From NCBI GenBank assembly GCA_937942465.1, contig CALDEO010000258.1, forward strand, positions 1-5,394: a DNA stretch of 5,394 nt, in the 5' to 3' direction. Position 1 is the stretch's first letter. Every line of letters begins with the position of its first letter. Source of the DNA: an uncultured Saprospiraceae bacterium (lineage in GTDB: Bacteria; Bacteroidota; Bacteroidia; Chitinophagales; Saprospiraceae). Below the pieces are notes generated by a model, which ran no database searches, was not told where the DNA came from, and saw only the letters and a program-made list of their open reading frames with translations. The position numbers and the translations under genes are program-made. Below are positions 1 to 5,394 of the stretch, piece after piece.

Positions 1-1184
1 GACCCTATCAGATGGCAACTTGATATCTCTTTATCTTGCAACAATTTGACGATCTCAGCGGTAGTTGACTGACTTGCATGTTGATGTTGGTCAAACTCTG
101 ACAATACTACCGTCTTGCCCATCATAGACTTATGAACTTCTATAAAATCCAATGCAATCACGAGTGATGCAATATCTGCATTATAACTGTCATTGACGAT
201 CTGACAACGATTGCCACCGTCCGTCAGACTGAGTCGCATATCTACCGAAGTTAGGCCGTCTATTTTATCTTGAATCGTGTCTAACTTGTAGCCCTTGGAC
301 ATGATAAATACTAGGCAATGGGTCAAGTTTTCAAGACTCGCTTTATCTCTAAATTTTGTTCTAAATTGATACTTAATTTTTGATCCTGATATCACGATGA
401 TCGTACCGTTTTCCACTTGATCGTATGCTACTTGATAGTCCGCAGTATGCATTGTAGACCATGAGATTGAGTTCGATACCAATCGATCACCTACTTCCTT
501 ACTAATTACTTTATGATCAGCACAATACACAACATTACTTGCACTTTGAGTCATGATTAATTTCTCAGATAATTTCTCTTTTCTGGAAGAAAAACCATGA
601 GCATGTGCATCTCCGATATTGCTTATTATTACCGTATTCGGTTGTATAATATCTTCTAACAATTGCATCTCACCTGGCATAGAAATACCCGCTTCGATAA
701 TTGCTAAATTATGATGTTTTTGAATATTCCATACAGACAAGGGCACTCCGATCTGGGAGTTATAACTTTTAGGACTTTTGACTAAAGCCACTTGATCGAT
801 TAATAGCTCGGCGAGCCACTCTTTGATGATCGTTTTACCATTGCTACCGATGATAGCTACAGTATGTGCTGATGTTGTACTTTTATGTTTTTTGGATAGC
901 TTTTGTAATGCAATAACGACATCGTCAACTACAATAAAATTAGCCCCAGCTAAGACAAAATCCTTCTTGGATATTATAAAATTGCGAACTCCCTTATCGA
1001 ATGCATCCTGTATGTAGTTATGACCATCATTTTGCTCTGTTTCGATGGCTAAAAACAATGATTTTGCTGCAAAAAATATCTTTCTAGAGTCAATGCTCAA
1101 TATCCTCACTCCTTGGTGATCGGCATCATTTAAGATACAATCTCCTTGTATGATCTGGGCGATATCTGATATTTGATATTCCAA
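1..1184 (-). CDS. murF: UDP-N-acetylmuramoyl-tripeptide:D-alanyl-D-alanine ligase (MurF), probably MurF-Alr fusion, 3' end cut by window
   Basis: MurF is the cytoplasmic, ATP-dependent ligase that adds D-Ala-D-Ala to the UDP-MurNAc-tripeptide, the last cytoplasmic step of the peptidoglycan stem peptide. The minus-strand frame is open for 394 codons up to the window edge. Seen: a Mur N-terminal UDP-binding domain (about 1-105) with IDSRKIFFAAKSLFLAI at 31-47; a P-loop GSNGKT at 113-118 (Lys117); SPKSYNSQIGVPLSVW at 137-152; EAGISMPGEM at 164-173; SNIGDAHAHGFSS at 188-200; MRLSL at 316-320; and NDSYNADIASLVIALDF at 331-347, opening the C-terminal Mur domain. These variants are those of the Bacteroidota bifunctional MurF-alanine racemase. 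The racemase half (PLP lysine) would lie beyond base 1, so the fusion is inferred, not seen. The start is TTG at 1184-1182, giving an N-terminus MEYQISDIAQIIQG that fits the family; no in-frame ATG lies near. It starts 2 nt after the purD stop, so co-transcription and translational coupling are likely. No frameshift or internal stop was found. Confidence 0.92.
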   Translation of the reverse strand, partial: MEYQISDIAQIIQGDCILNDADHQGVRILSIDSRKIFFAAKSLFLAIETEQNDGHNYIQDAFDKGVRNFIISKKDFVLAGANFIVVDDVVIALQKLSKKHKSTTSAHTVAIIGSNGKTIIKEWLAELLIDQVALVKSPKSYNSQIGVPLSVWNIQKHHNLAIIEAGISMPGEMQLLEDIIQPNTVIISNIGDAHAHGFSSRKEKLSEKLIMTQSASNVVYCADHKVISKEVGDRLVSNSISWSTMHTADYQVAYDQVENGTIIVISGSKIKYQFRTKFRDKASLENLTHCLVFIMSKGYKLDTIQDKIDGLTSVDMRLSLTDGGNRCQIVNDSYNADIASLVIALDFIEVHKSMMGKTVVLSEFDQHQHASQSTTAEIVKLLQDKEISSCHLIG

Positions 1185-1186
1185 TA

Positions 1187-2455
1187 CTATAGCAAGTCTT
1201 TACCTATATCTGTTCTAAAATATTTTCCTTCAAATTGTATTTGGTTAGCAATACTCATAGATTGATTGACGGCATCTGTAAAATCAGCATGCATCGAAGT
1301 CACCGCGATCACTCGACCACCATTGGTCTGGAGTTGTCCATCTTCTATCTTGGTACCTGCATGAAATACGATCGTACCGTCATGACTATCAGGCAATTCT
1401 ATATCTTTGCCCTTGGCGTAGCTACCAGGATAACCTCCTGATACGAGCATAACGGTAGCTGCATGATCATCGATCGTTTCTATCTTGTGATTGCTGAGAC
1501 TCTGATCTCCTAGGCTATATAGTATCGGCACTAGGTCATTTTTGACTCTTGGGATGACAACCTCTGTTTCTGGGTCTCCGAGACGGCAGTTATACTCTAT
1601 CACTTTGACTGTGCCACCACAATTGATCAATCCTATAAATACAAATCCTCGATAGTCCATTTTTTCTTCTTGGATACCTCTGACTGTAGGTTCGATGATC
1701 TTATCTGTCACTTGTTGCATCAATGCATCATCGACAAATGACACTGGAGAGATCGCTCCCATACCACCCGTATTGAGGCCTGTATCTCCTTCACCTATTC
1801 GCTTATAATCCTTAGCTTCTGGTAGTACGACATATGACTTACCATCGGTCAATACGAATACAGAAAACTCGATACCATCCAAAAATTCTTCAATCACAAC
1901 TGTAGTAGATGCATCACCAAACTTACCAGAAAACATCTCTTTTAATTCGGCTTTAGCCTCATCGATATCATCTAATATCAGTACTCCTTTACCCGCTGCT
2001 AGACCATCTGCTTTCAATACATACGGTGCTGACAGACTATCCAAAAAAGCGAATGCTTCATCAACGGTACTTGCATCGAATGTGCCATAAGCAGCAGTCG
2101 GGACATCATATTTTTTCATGAATTCCTTAGAGTACGCTTTACTGCCTTCTAAGATTGCACCACTCTTGCCAGGTCCTACAAATACGGGTGGATGGTCAAC
2201 TGCATCCTTAATATCTGCTTTCAATCCTGCTACTAGTGGCACCTCTGGACCTACGACGATCATTTCGATATTCTTATCCTTTATGATCTGAATAATACCC
2301 TCGTGATCATTGGCATTGATACTTATGTTTTCACCATGTTGCGATGTACCTCCGTTGCCCGGAGCGATGTACAATTGATCGCAAAGCTCTGACTGGCTAA
2401 TCTTCCAACTTAAGGTATGCTCTCGACCTCCACTGCCAATGATGAGTATATTCAT
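1187..2455 (-). CDS. purD: Phosphoribosylamine--glycine ligase (GARS)
   Basis: PurD joins 5-phosphoribosylamine and glycine using ATP to give glycinamide ribonucleotide, the second step of de novo purine synthesis, in the cytoplasm. The 422-residue product has the usual length for a monofunctional bacterial PurD. Seen in order: GSGGREH at 7-13 (N-terminal domain), APGNGG at 31-36, VGPEVPLVAG at 68-77, the ATP-grasp core PYVLKADGLAAGKGV at 144-158, LPEAKDYKRIGEGDTGLNTGGMGA at 211-234, the metal/phosphate segment EYNCRLGDPETE at 287-298, GGYPGSYAKGK at 340-350, HAGT at 365-368, GGRV at 379-382 and the terminal YFRTDIG at 412-418. The ATG at 2455-2453 is the family start; the leader just upstream is A-rich without a Shine-Dalgarno sequence. 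Small oddity: Cys290 and Leu292 where the family more often has Val and Phe or Met. It leads an operon with murF and is divergent from ruvA. No PurD fusion partners (PurM, PurN) are present. Confidence 0.97.
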   Translation of the reverse strand: MNILIIGSGGREHTLSWKISQSELCDQLYIAPGNGGTSQHGENISINANDHEGIIQIIKDKNIEMIVVGPEVPLVAGLKADIKDAVDHPPVFVGPGKSGAILEGSKAYSKEFMKKYDVPTAAYGTFDASTVDEAFAFLDSLSAPYVLKADGLAAGKGVLILDDIDEAKAELKEMFSGKFGDASTTVVIEEFLDGIEFSVFVLTDGKSYVVLPEAKDYKRIGEGDTGLNTGGMGAISPVSFVDDALMQQVTDKIIEPTVRGIQEEKMDYRGFVFIGLINCGGTVKVIEYNCRLGDPETEVVIPRVKNDLVPILYSLGDQSLSNHKIETIDDHAATVMLVSGGYPGSYAKGKDIELPDSHDGTIVFHAGTKIEDGQLQTNGGRVIAVTSMHADFTDAVNQSMSIANQIQFEGKYFRTDIGKDLL

Positions 2456-2551
2456 GTTTTCTGTATTTTGATGTAAATGTAACGAGATGTTTTTGGAGTT
2501 GATACTGTGATACCAAACTTTGACAAATATTCTGTGATTTTGATAAGAAAA

Positions 2552-2592
2552 CCTTACCCCTCAAAGGGCTTTAAGCTCTTTGAGGGGTTGGG
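2552..2592 (-). terminator. Strong hairpin 1, possible minus-strand terminator
   Basis: The core stem pairs 2557-2566 (CCCCTCAAAG) with 2578-2587 (CTTTGAGGGG), ten perfect base pairs. It continues inward through one G/T mismatch and three more pairs to a 3-nt loop at 2571-2573. An outer A-T pair and a few further pairs extend it to 2552/2592 across one mismatch. Read on the minus strand, the stem is followed by TAAGGTTTTCTTATC, a moderately T-rich tail; on the plus strand the following bases are TTGGGCTG, which is not a terminator tail. It lies about 100 bp upstream of the purD start codon on the purD coding strand. It could terminate an upstream minus-strand transcript, attenuate a long purD leader, or be a repeated palindromic element. 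Confidence 0.45.
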
Positions 2593-2640
2593 CTGTATAC
2601 ACTTCAATAGTTTGGATTAAAACAGATACAAAAACAAACA

Positions 2641-2667
2641 CCTTAAAGGGCTTGAAGCCCTTTAAAG
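2641..2667 (-). terminator. Strong hairpin 2, probable minus-strand intrinsic terminator
   Basis: Ten perfect pairs join 2643-2652 (TTAAAGGGCT) to 2656-2665 (AGCCCTTTAA) around a 3-nt loop, with one more C-G pair outside a mismatch. On the minus strand the stem is followed by GGTGTTTGTTTTTG, a good T-rich tail for Rho-independent termination; on the plus strand the following sequence (GGTAACGTG) has no T-tract. The inner stem resembles hairpin 1 (shared AAAGGGCTT then AAG), so the two may have a common origin. No gene with a recognised product ends here; the only frame stopping at this point is the unsupported 63-codon minus-strand frame, whose stop codon lies within the stem. Confidence 0.5.
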
Positions 2668-2867
2668 GGTAACGTGTTGAAACTCTGAAATCGTAGCTAA
2701 TCTTGATAAAAAGTGTACTTTATCTAAGGTCTCAATACCCATGTATAAATCTCTTCTGAAGCAACAAAAAGTGTTAATATTTTGACCCCAGTCATATCTA
2801 TAAAAAAAAATATGTTTTTGTTGAATAGCGGATAGCCGACATATTAACTTCAAGTACCATATTTTGC

Positions 2868-2875
2868 TAACTTTA
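2868..2875 (+). promoter_or_regulatory. Possible -7 box for the ruvA-sprA operon
   Basis: TAACTTTA matches the Bacteroidota -7 consensus TAnnTTTG at all but the last base and lies 22 nt before the ruvA start codon, so transcription would begin within about 15-20 nt of the start. No TTG stands at the expected -33 position (about 19-23 bp upstream), so this is weak support only. Confidence 0.2.
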
Positions 2876-2897
2876 CGGTGAATTTTAACTACATATT

Positions 2898-3488
2898 TTG
2901 ATTGGTTACATTAAGGGAGAAATTGGATTCAAAAGTCCTACATATATTTACTTAGAAACACATGGTGTAGGATATCATATCAACATCAGTTTGTACACCT
3001 ACGAGGGTCTAGAAAATATAGATCGTGTCAAGATGTTTACCCACTTGCATGTCAAGGAGGATGAGCAGACATTGTATGGTTTTCTGACGGAGGAAGAACG
3101 AGCAATTTTCAAGCTATTGATAAGTGTCTCAGGGATCGGTCCCAATACTGCTCGTGTAGTACTAAGTTCGATGACTCCGGGTGAGGTAAAGCAAGCAATT
3201 GTCAATGACAATGTTGCGGCAATTAACAAAGTGAAAGGGATCGGGCCGAAGACGGCTAAACTGATCATATTGAACCTTAAAGACAAAATACTCAAAGAAG
3301 GTATAGAAAAAACCGATACTCCGGGTCTGATGAACAATACTATGCGAGATGAGGCGTTATCTGCTTTAATTGCATTAGGCTTCCAAAAAGCAATGATCGA
3401 GAAACGAATAGAAGAAATTATCAAAACCAATCCTGAGATTTCTCAAGTTGAAGAATTGATTAAACTGGTATTACGTCAGATGAGGTAA
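2898..3488 (+). CDS. ruvA: Holliday junction branch migration complex subunit RuvA
   Basis: RuvA binds four-way DNA junctions as a tetramer and loads the RuvB motor, driving branch migration in recombinational repair before RuvC cuts. The 196-residue product is of normal family length. Seen: an N-terminal OB-fold domain (about 1-63) starting MIGYIKGEIGF with GVGYHINI at 23-30 and HVKEDEQTLYGF at 51-62; two helix-hairpin-helix DNA-binding motifs, SVSGIGPNTA at 77-86 and KVKGIGPKTA at 111-120; then LKDK at 127-130, a variable linker (about 132-146), and domain III (about 149-196, DEALSALIALGF), which contacts RuvB. The acidic pin is probably the Glu-Asp-Glu at 54-56. The start is TTG at 2898-2900, because it gives the canonical RuvA N-terminus and no in-frame ATG precedes it; no Shine-Dalgarno is visible. 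sprA follows in the same direction after 49 nt, an arrangement common in Bacteroidota, so they are probably co-transcribed. Confidence 0.97.
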   Translation: MIGYIKGEIGFKSPTYIYLETHGVGYHINISLYTYEGLENIDRVKMFTHLHVKEDEQTLYGFLTEEERAIFKLLISVSGIGPNTARVVLSSMTPGEVKQAIVNDNVAAINKVKGIGPKTAKLIILNLKDKILKEGIEKTDTPGLMNNTMRDEALSALIALGFQKAMIEKRIEEIIKTNPEISQVEELIKLVLRQMR

Positions 3489-3505
3489 TATTATCTGTGA
3501 TAATA
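3489..3505 (+). other. Small AT-rich hairpin directly after the ruvA stop codon
   Basis: TATTATC (3489-3495) and GATAATA (3499-3505) form a perfect 7-bp stem around a TGT loop, beginning at the base after the ruvA TAA. An A-run (3511-3517), not a T-run, follows on the plus strand, and no T-run follows on the minus strand. It therefore does not look like an intrinsic terminator and probably does not separate ruvA from sprA. A role in transcript stability or in translation of sprA is conceivable; chance is also possible in such AT-rich sequence. Confidence 0.35.
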
Positions 3506-3537
3506 CAGTTAAAAAAAGAATGATTTCGAACTAGAAT

Positions 3538-5394
3538 ATGAACATTACATTTTTTCAGAATAAAATAATTGCTTTGCAGCAAACCAAAATATCTTTTACC
3601 CATGTATCTCTTGTTTCACTAGCCCTGCTATTGTTTCTATGGATACCACAGTCTCAAGCATACAGCACTGGACCCAATCCTTTTGATGAAATCCAATCTA
3701 CTGTTGCACGAGTTGCTGTCTCAGATACGATCCCACTCAGAGATCGAGATACGGACTTCATCAATGATGATTATTACAATCCATTCGACTTGACGCCTAG
3801 CTCTGTGACACAGGAGGTGGAGTACGACCCGAGTAGCAATCAATACATCATTATTGAAAAAATCGGTGACGAATATTACCGTAACCCGAGTTACTTGACT
3901 TTTGAGGAGTATTTGACTTGGAGAAGTGAGCAGCAAGAAAAGCAATACTTCAATAAGCTAGCAGGTATTAACTCTGGAATAAAGAGTGGATCAGGGAAAG
4001 TCGATCCGATGTCTAAAGTAAATATTGAAAACAACTTAATAGATCGATTATTTGGTGGTGGTGAAGTAAATATCCAACCACAAGGAAATATCGATATCAC
4101 ATTTGGTGCTGATTATCAAAAAATAGATAACCCGACCATTACTTCTAGTCAAAATAGACAAGGACCGTTCTTTGATTTCGATATGGCGATCAAGATGAAT
4201 GTAGAAGGAAGCATCGGTAAGAAACTGAAATTAGGATTTAACTACGATACACAAGCAACATTCGACTTTGATCGAAAAATAAAAATAGCATACGATACAG
4301 AAGCATTCTCTGAAGATAGCATCATCAAAAGTATAGAGGCCGGAGATGTCACGATGCCGCTCAATAGTCAACTGATCCAAGGTAGTGAGAGTCTATTCGG
4401 TCTGAAGACAGAGTTACAGTTTGGACATTTGCGCTTGACGCTACTAGCATCACAACAAAGATCTAAACAAGAAGAACTAACAATAGAAGGTGGTGCCGTG
4501 GTGCAAGACTTCGAGGTGAGACCTGATGAATATGATGAAAACAGACACTTTTTCTTAGCTCATTACTTTAGAGAAAACTTTGAAAACTCATTGACGGATC
4601 TACCGTACATCAATAGTCAACTCAACATCAACAGGATACAAGTATGGGTGACTGAGAGTAATGATCGTAATGTTGAAGATACTAGAATCGTATGTGCCAT
4701 AGCTGACTTGGCCAAAGGAGATATCAATAACTATGAAAACCAAAGTTCGCTATTCCCTCCTACTCCAGCATTTGCAAGTACCGATATAAACAGGGATACA
4801 CTTCCTGAAAATGATAACAACGGTTTATTCAGAAAACTGCTTGATGATCCTACCACAAGAATCCAATCGAAGACCAATCAAAGTCTTAAATCTGGTGCCT
4901 ATGGACTGTCAGAAACAAGAGGTTTTGAAACATTCAGAGCAAGAAAATTAAGCTCAAGCGAATATACATACCATGAGCAACTAGGTTTTATCTCATTGAA
5001 TGTAAGACTACGACCTAACCAAGTACTGGGTGTAGCATACGAATACAACTATACGTACAATGGAGATAAAGTATATAAAGTAGGTGAAATCACAGAAGAT
5101 GCAAACTCAGCAAGCTCTGATCAAAATGCAGAGCCACAACCTGATAATGTGATCTATCTGAAAATGCTTAAAAGTAGTAATCAGAGAGTAAGTCTACCGT
5201 CATGGGATCTGATGATGAAAAATGTATATCCTCTAGGTACAGCACAGTTGGGAACTGAAGATTTTACATTTGATATCTTTTTTGAAGATAATACAGATGG
5301 TAGTATCAAGAGATTTATACCTGAGCCAGACTTTAGATATAGACCACTACTTGATTTATTTCAGTTGGATAGATTGAACTCTAGACTAGATCCA
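3538..5394 (+). CDS. sprA: SprA/Sov, type IX secretion outer-membrane translocon, 3' end cut by window
   Basis: SprA (Sov in Porphyromonas) is the very large outer-membrane beta-barrel through which T9SS substrates leave the cell; in gliding species it is also needed for surface adhesin export. The frame is open from ATG 3538 to the window end, 619 codons; family members run to roughly 2,000-2,500 residues, so about a quarter is present. Seen: a likely Sec signal peptide (hydrophobic segment about 22-36, Ser-Gln-Ala at 39-41 as probable cleavage site), a periplasmic N-terminal stretch, then SprA N-terminal domain motifs: KIKIAYDTEAFSED (247-260), SIEAGDVTMPLNSQLIQGSE (265-284), LFGLKTELQFG (286-296), ASQQRSK (304-310), DEYDENRHFFLAHYFREN (330-347), INSQLNINRIQVWVT (358-372), KVYKVGEI (511-518), YLKMLKS (540-546), WDLMMKNVYPLG (556-567) and PLLDLFQLDRLN (603-614). 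An in-frame TAG two codons upstream makes this ATG the first start. The A-rich leader (3511-3520) lacks a Shine-Dalgarno. No internal stop or frameshift was found. Confidence 0.96.
   Translation, partial: MNITFFQNKIIALQQTKISFTHVSLVSLALLLFLWIPQSQAYSTGPNPFDEIQSTVARVAVSDTIPLRDRDTDFINDDYYNPFDLTPSSVTQEVEYDPSSNQYIIIEKIGDEYYRNPSYLTFEEYLTWRSEQQEKQYFNKLAGINSGIKSGSGKVDPMSKVNIENNLIDRLFGGGEVNIQPQGNIDITFGADYQKIDNPTITSSQNRQGPFFDFDMAIKMNVEGSIGKKLKLGFNYDTQATFDFDRKIKIAYDTEAFSEDSIIKSIEAGDVTMPLNSQLIQGSESLFGLKTELQFGHLRLTLLASQQRSKQEELTIEGGAVVQDFEVRPDEYDENRHFFLAHYFRENFENSLTDLPYINSQLNINRIQVWVTESNDRNVEDTRIVCAIADLAKGDINNYENQSSLFPPTPAFASTDINRDTLPENDNNGLFRKLLDDPTTRIQSKTNQSLKSGAYGLSETRGFETFRARKLSSSEYTYHEQLGFISLNVRLRPNQVLGVAYEYNYTYNGDKVYKVGEITEDANSASSDQNAEPQPDNVIYLKMLKSSNQRVSLPSWDLMMKNVYPLGTAQLGTEDFTFDIFFEDNTDGSIKRFIPEPDFRYRPLLDLFQLDRLNSRLDP

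Larger units (their letters stand above)
2456..2897. other. Divergent intergenic region between purD and ruvA
   Basis: These 442 bases separate two divergent gene pairs and must hold at least the ruvA promoter and probably the purD promoter. Clearly visible are two related hairpins (described separately), a run of nine A at 2802-2810, and generally A/T-rich sequence. The only open frame of note is a 63-codon minus-strand frame (2853-2662, TTG start, or 26 codons from an internal ATG). It has no recognisable domain and its stop lies inside the second hairpin, so I do not call it a gene. I could not find a full Bacteroidota promoter (TTG about 20 bp before TAnnTTTG) for purD; candidates one base off the TAnnTTTG box lack a suitably spaced TTG. 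No tRNA, riboswitch or known ncRNA structure was recognised. Confidence 0.8.

Noticed and set aside
823..1017. 64-codon plus-strand frame with hydrophobic start, resembling a small membrane protein
   Set aside because: It is antisense to the well-conserved MurF region around the P-loop; hydrophobic antisense frames are common opposite such codons.
1235..1441. 68-codon plus-strand frame
   Set aside because: Antisense to the conserved purD C-terminal region; no recognisable features.
2500..2513. TGATAC repeated at 2500-2505 and 2508-2513 upstream of purD, as a possible operator
   Set aside because: Only six bases, no clear dyad and no matching site elsewhere in the region; too weak to call.
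2708..2774. Direct repeat AAAAAGTGT at 2708-2716 and 2766-2774
   Set aside because: Nine bases of A-rich sequence repeated once 58 bp apart is expected by chance in this composition and has no further structure.
2662..2853. 63-codon minus-strand frame in the intergenic region as a coding gene
   Set aside because: TTG start, no family resemblance, stop inside a hairpin. Kept only as a question in the findings, not annotated as a CDS.
2456..2897. Purine riboswitch or other leader riboswitch for purD
   Set aside because: The conserved core of a purine riboswitch or another known class was not recognised on the purD strand; only the two simple hairpins are present.
2999..3430. 143-codon open frame on the minus strand within ruvA
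   Set aside because: It lies wholly antisense to a clear RuvA and encodes no recognisable domain; it is a by-product of ruvA codon usage.
3721..4100. Two overlapping minus-strand frames of 74 and 69 codons
   Set aside because: Both lie opposite the N-terminal part of sprA and show no domain or independent signal.

Overview
The window reads as chromosomal DNA of a member of the Bacteroidota. Three observations point there. The right-hand gene is a SprA/Sov-type outer-membrane translocon of the type IX secretion system (T9SS), which is confined to that phylum and close relatives. The left-hand gene is a MurF of the variant that in Bacteroidota is usually fused to an alanine racemase. No gene has a Shine-Dalgarno sequence at the expected distance, and leaders are A/T-rich, as is usual in this phylum. 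The genus cannot be fixed from the sequence alone.

Layout: two gene pairs point away from each other. On the minus strand, purD (1187-2455) is followed after only 2 nt by murF (from 1184 leftwards, cut by the window edge; any racemase half lies outside). On the plus strand, ruvA (2898-3488) is followed after 49 nt by sprA (from 3538 rightwards, cut by the window edge; about the first 619 residues are present). Between them lies a 442-bp divergent intergenic region (2456-2897) with no convincing gene. It holds two related strong hairpins, at about 2552-2592 and 2641-2667.

How the genes work together: PurD makes glycinamide ribonucleotide in purine synthesis, and MurF adds D-Ala-D-Ala to the peptidoglycan precursor. 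The two are probably co-transcribed but have no direct biochemical link. RuvA is the Holliday-junction-binding subunit of RuvABC, and SprA is the protein-conducting channel of the T9SS. The ruvA-sprA adjacency is a recurrent arrangement in Bacteroidota, so it is conserved synteny rather than a functional complex.

All four genes are ordinary, intact (apart from edge truncation) and recognisable. I found no mobile element, CRISPR array, tRNA, rRNA or novel multi-gene system. The most puzzling part is the divergent intergenic region. Both hairpins have T-rich tails only when read on the minus strand, which looks like terminators for a short minus-strand transcript lying upstream of purD that no recognisable gene explains.
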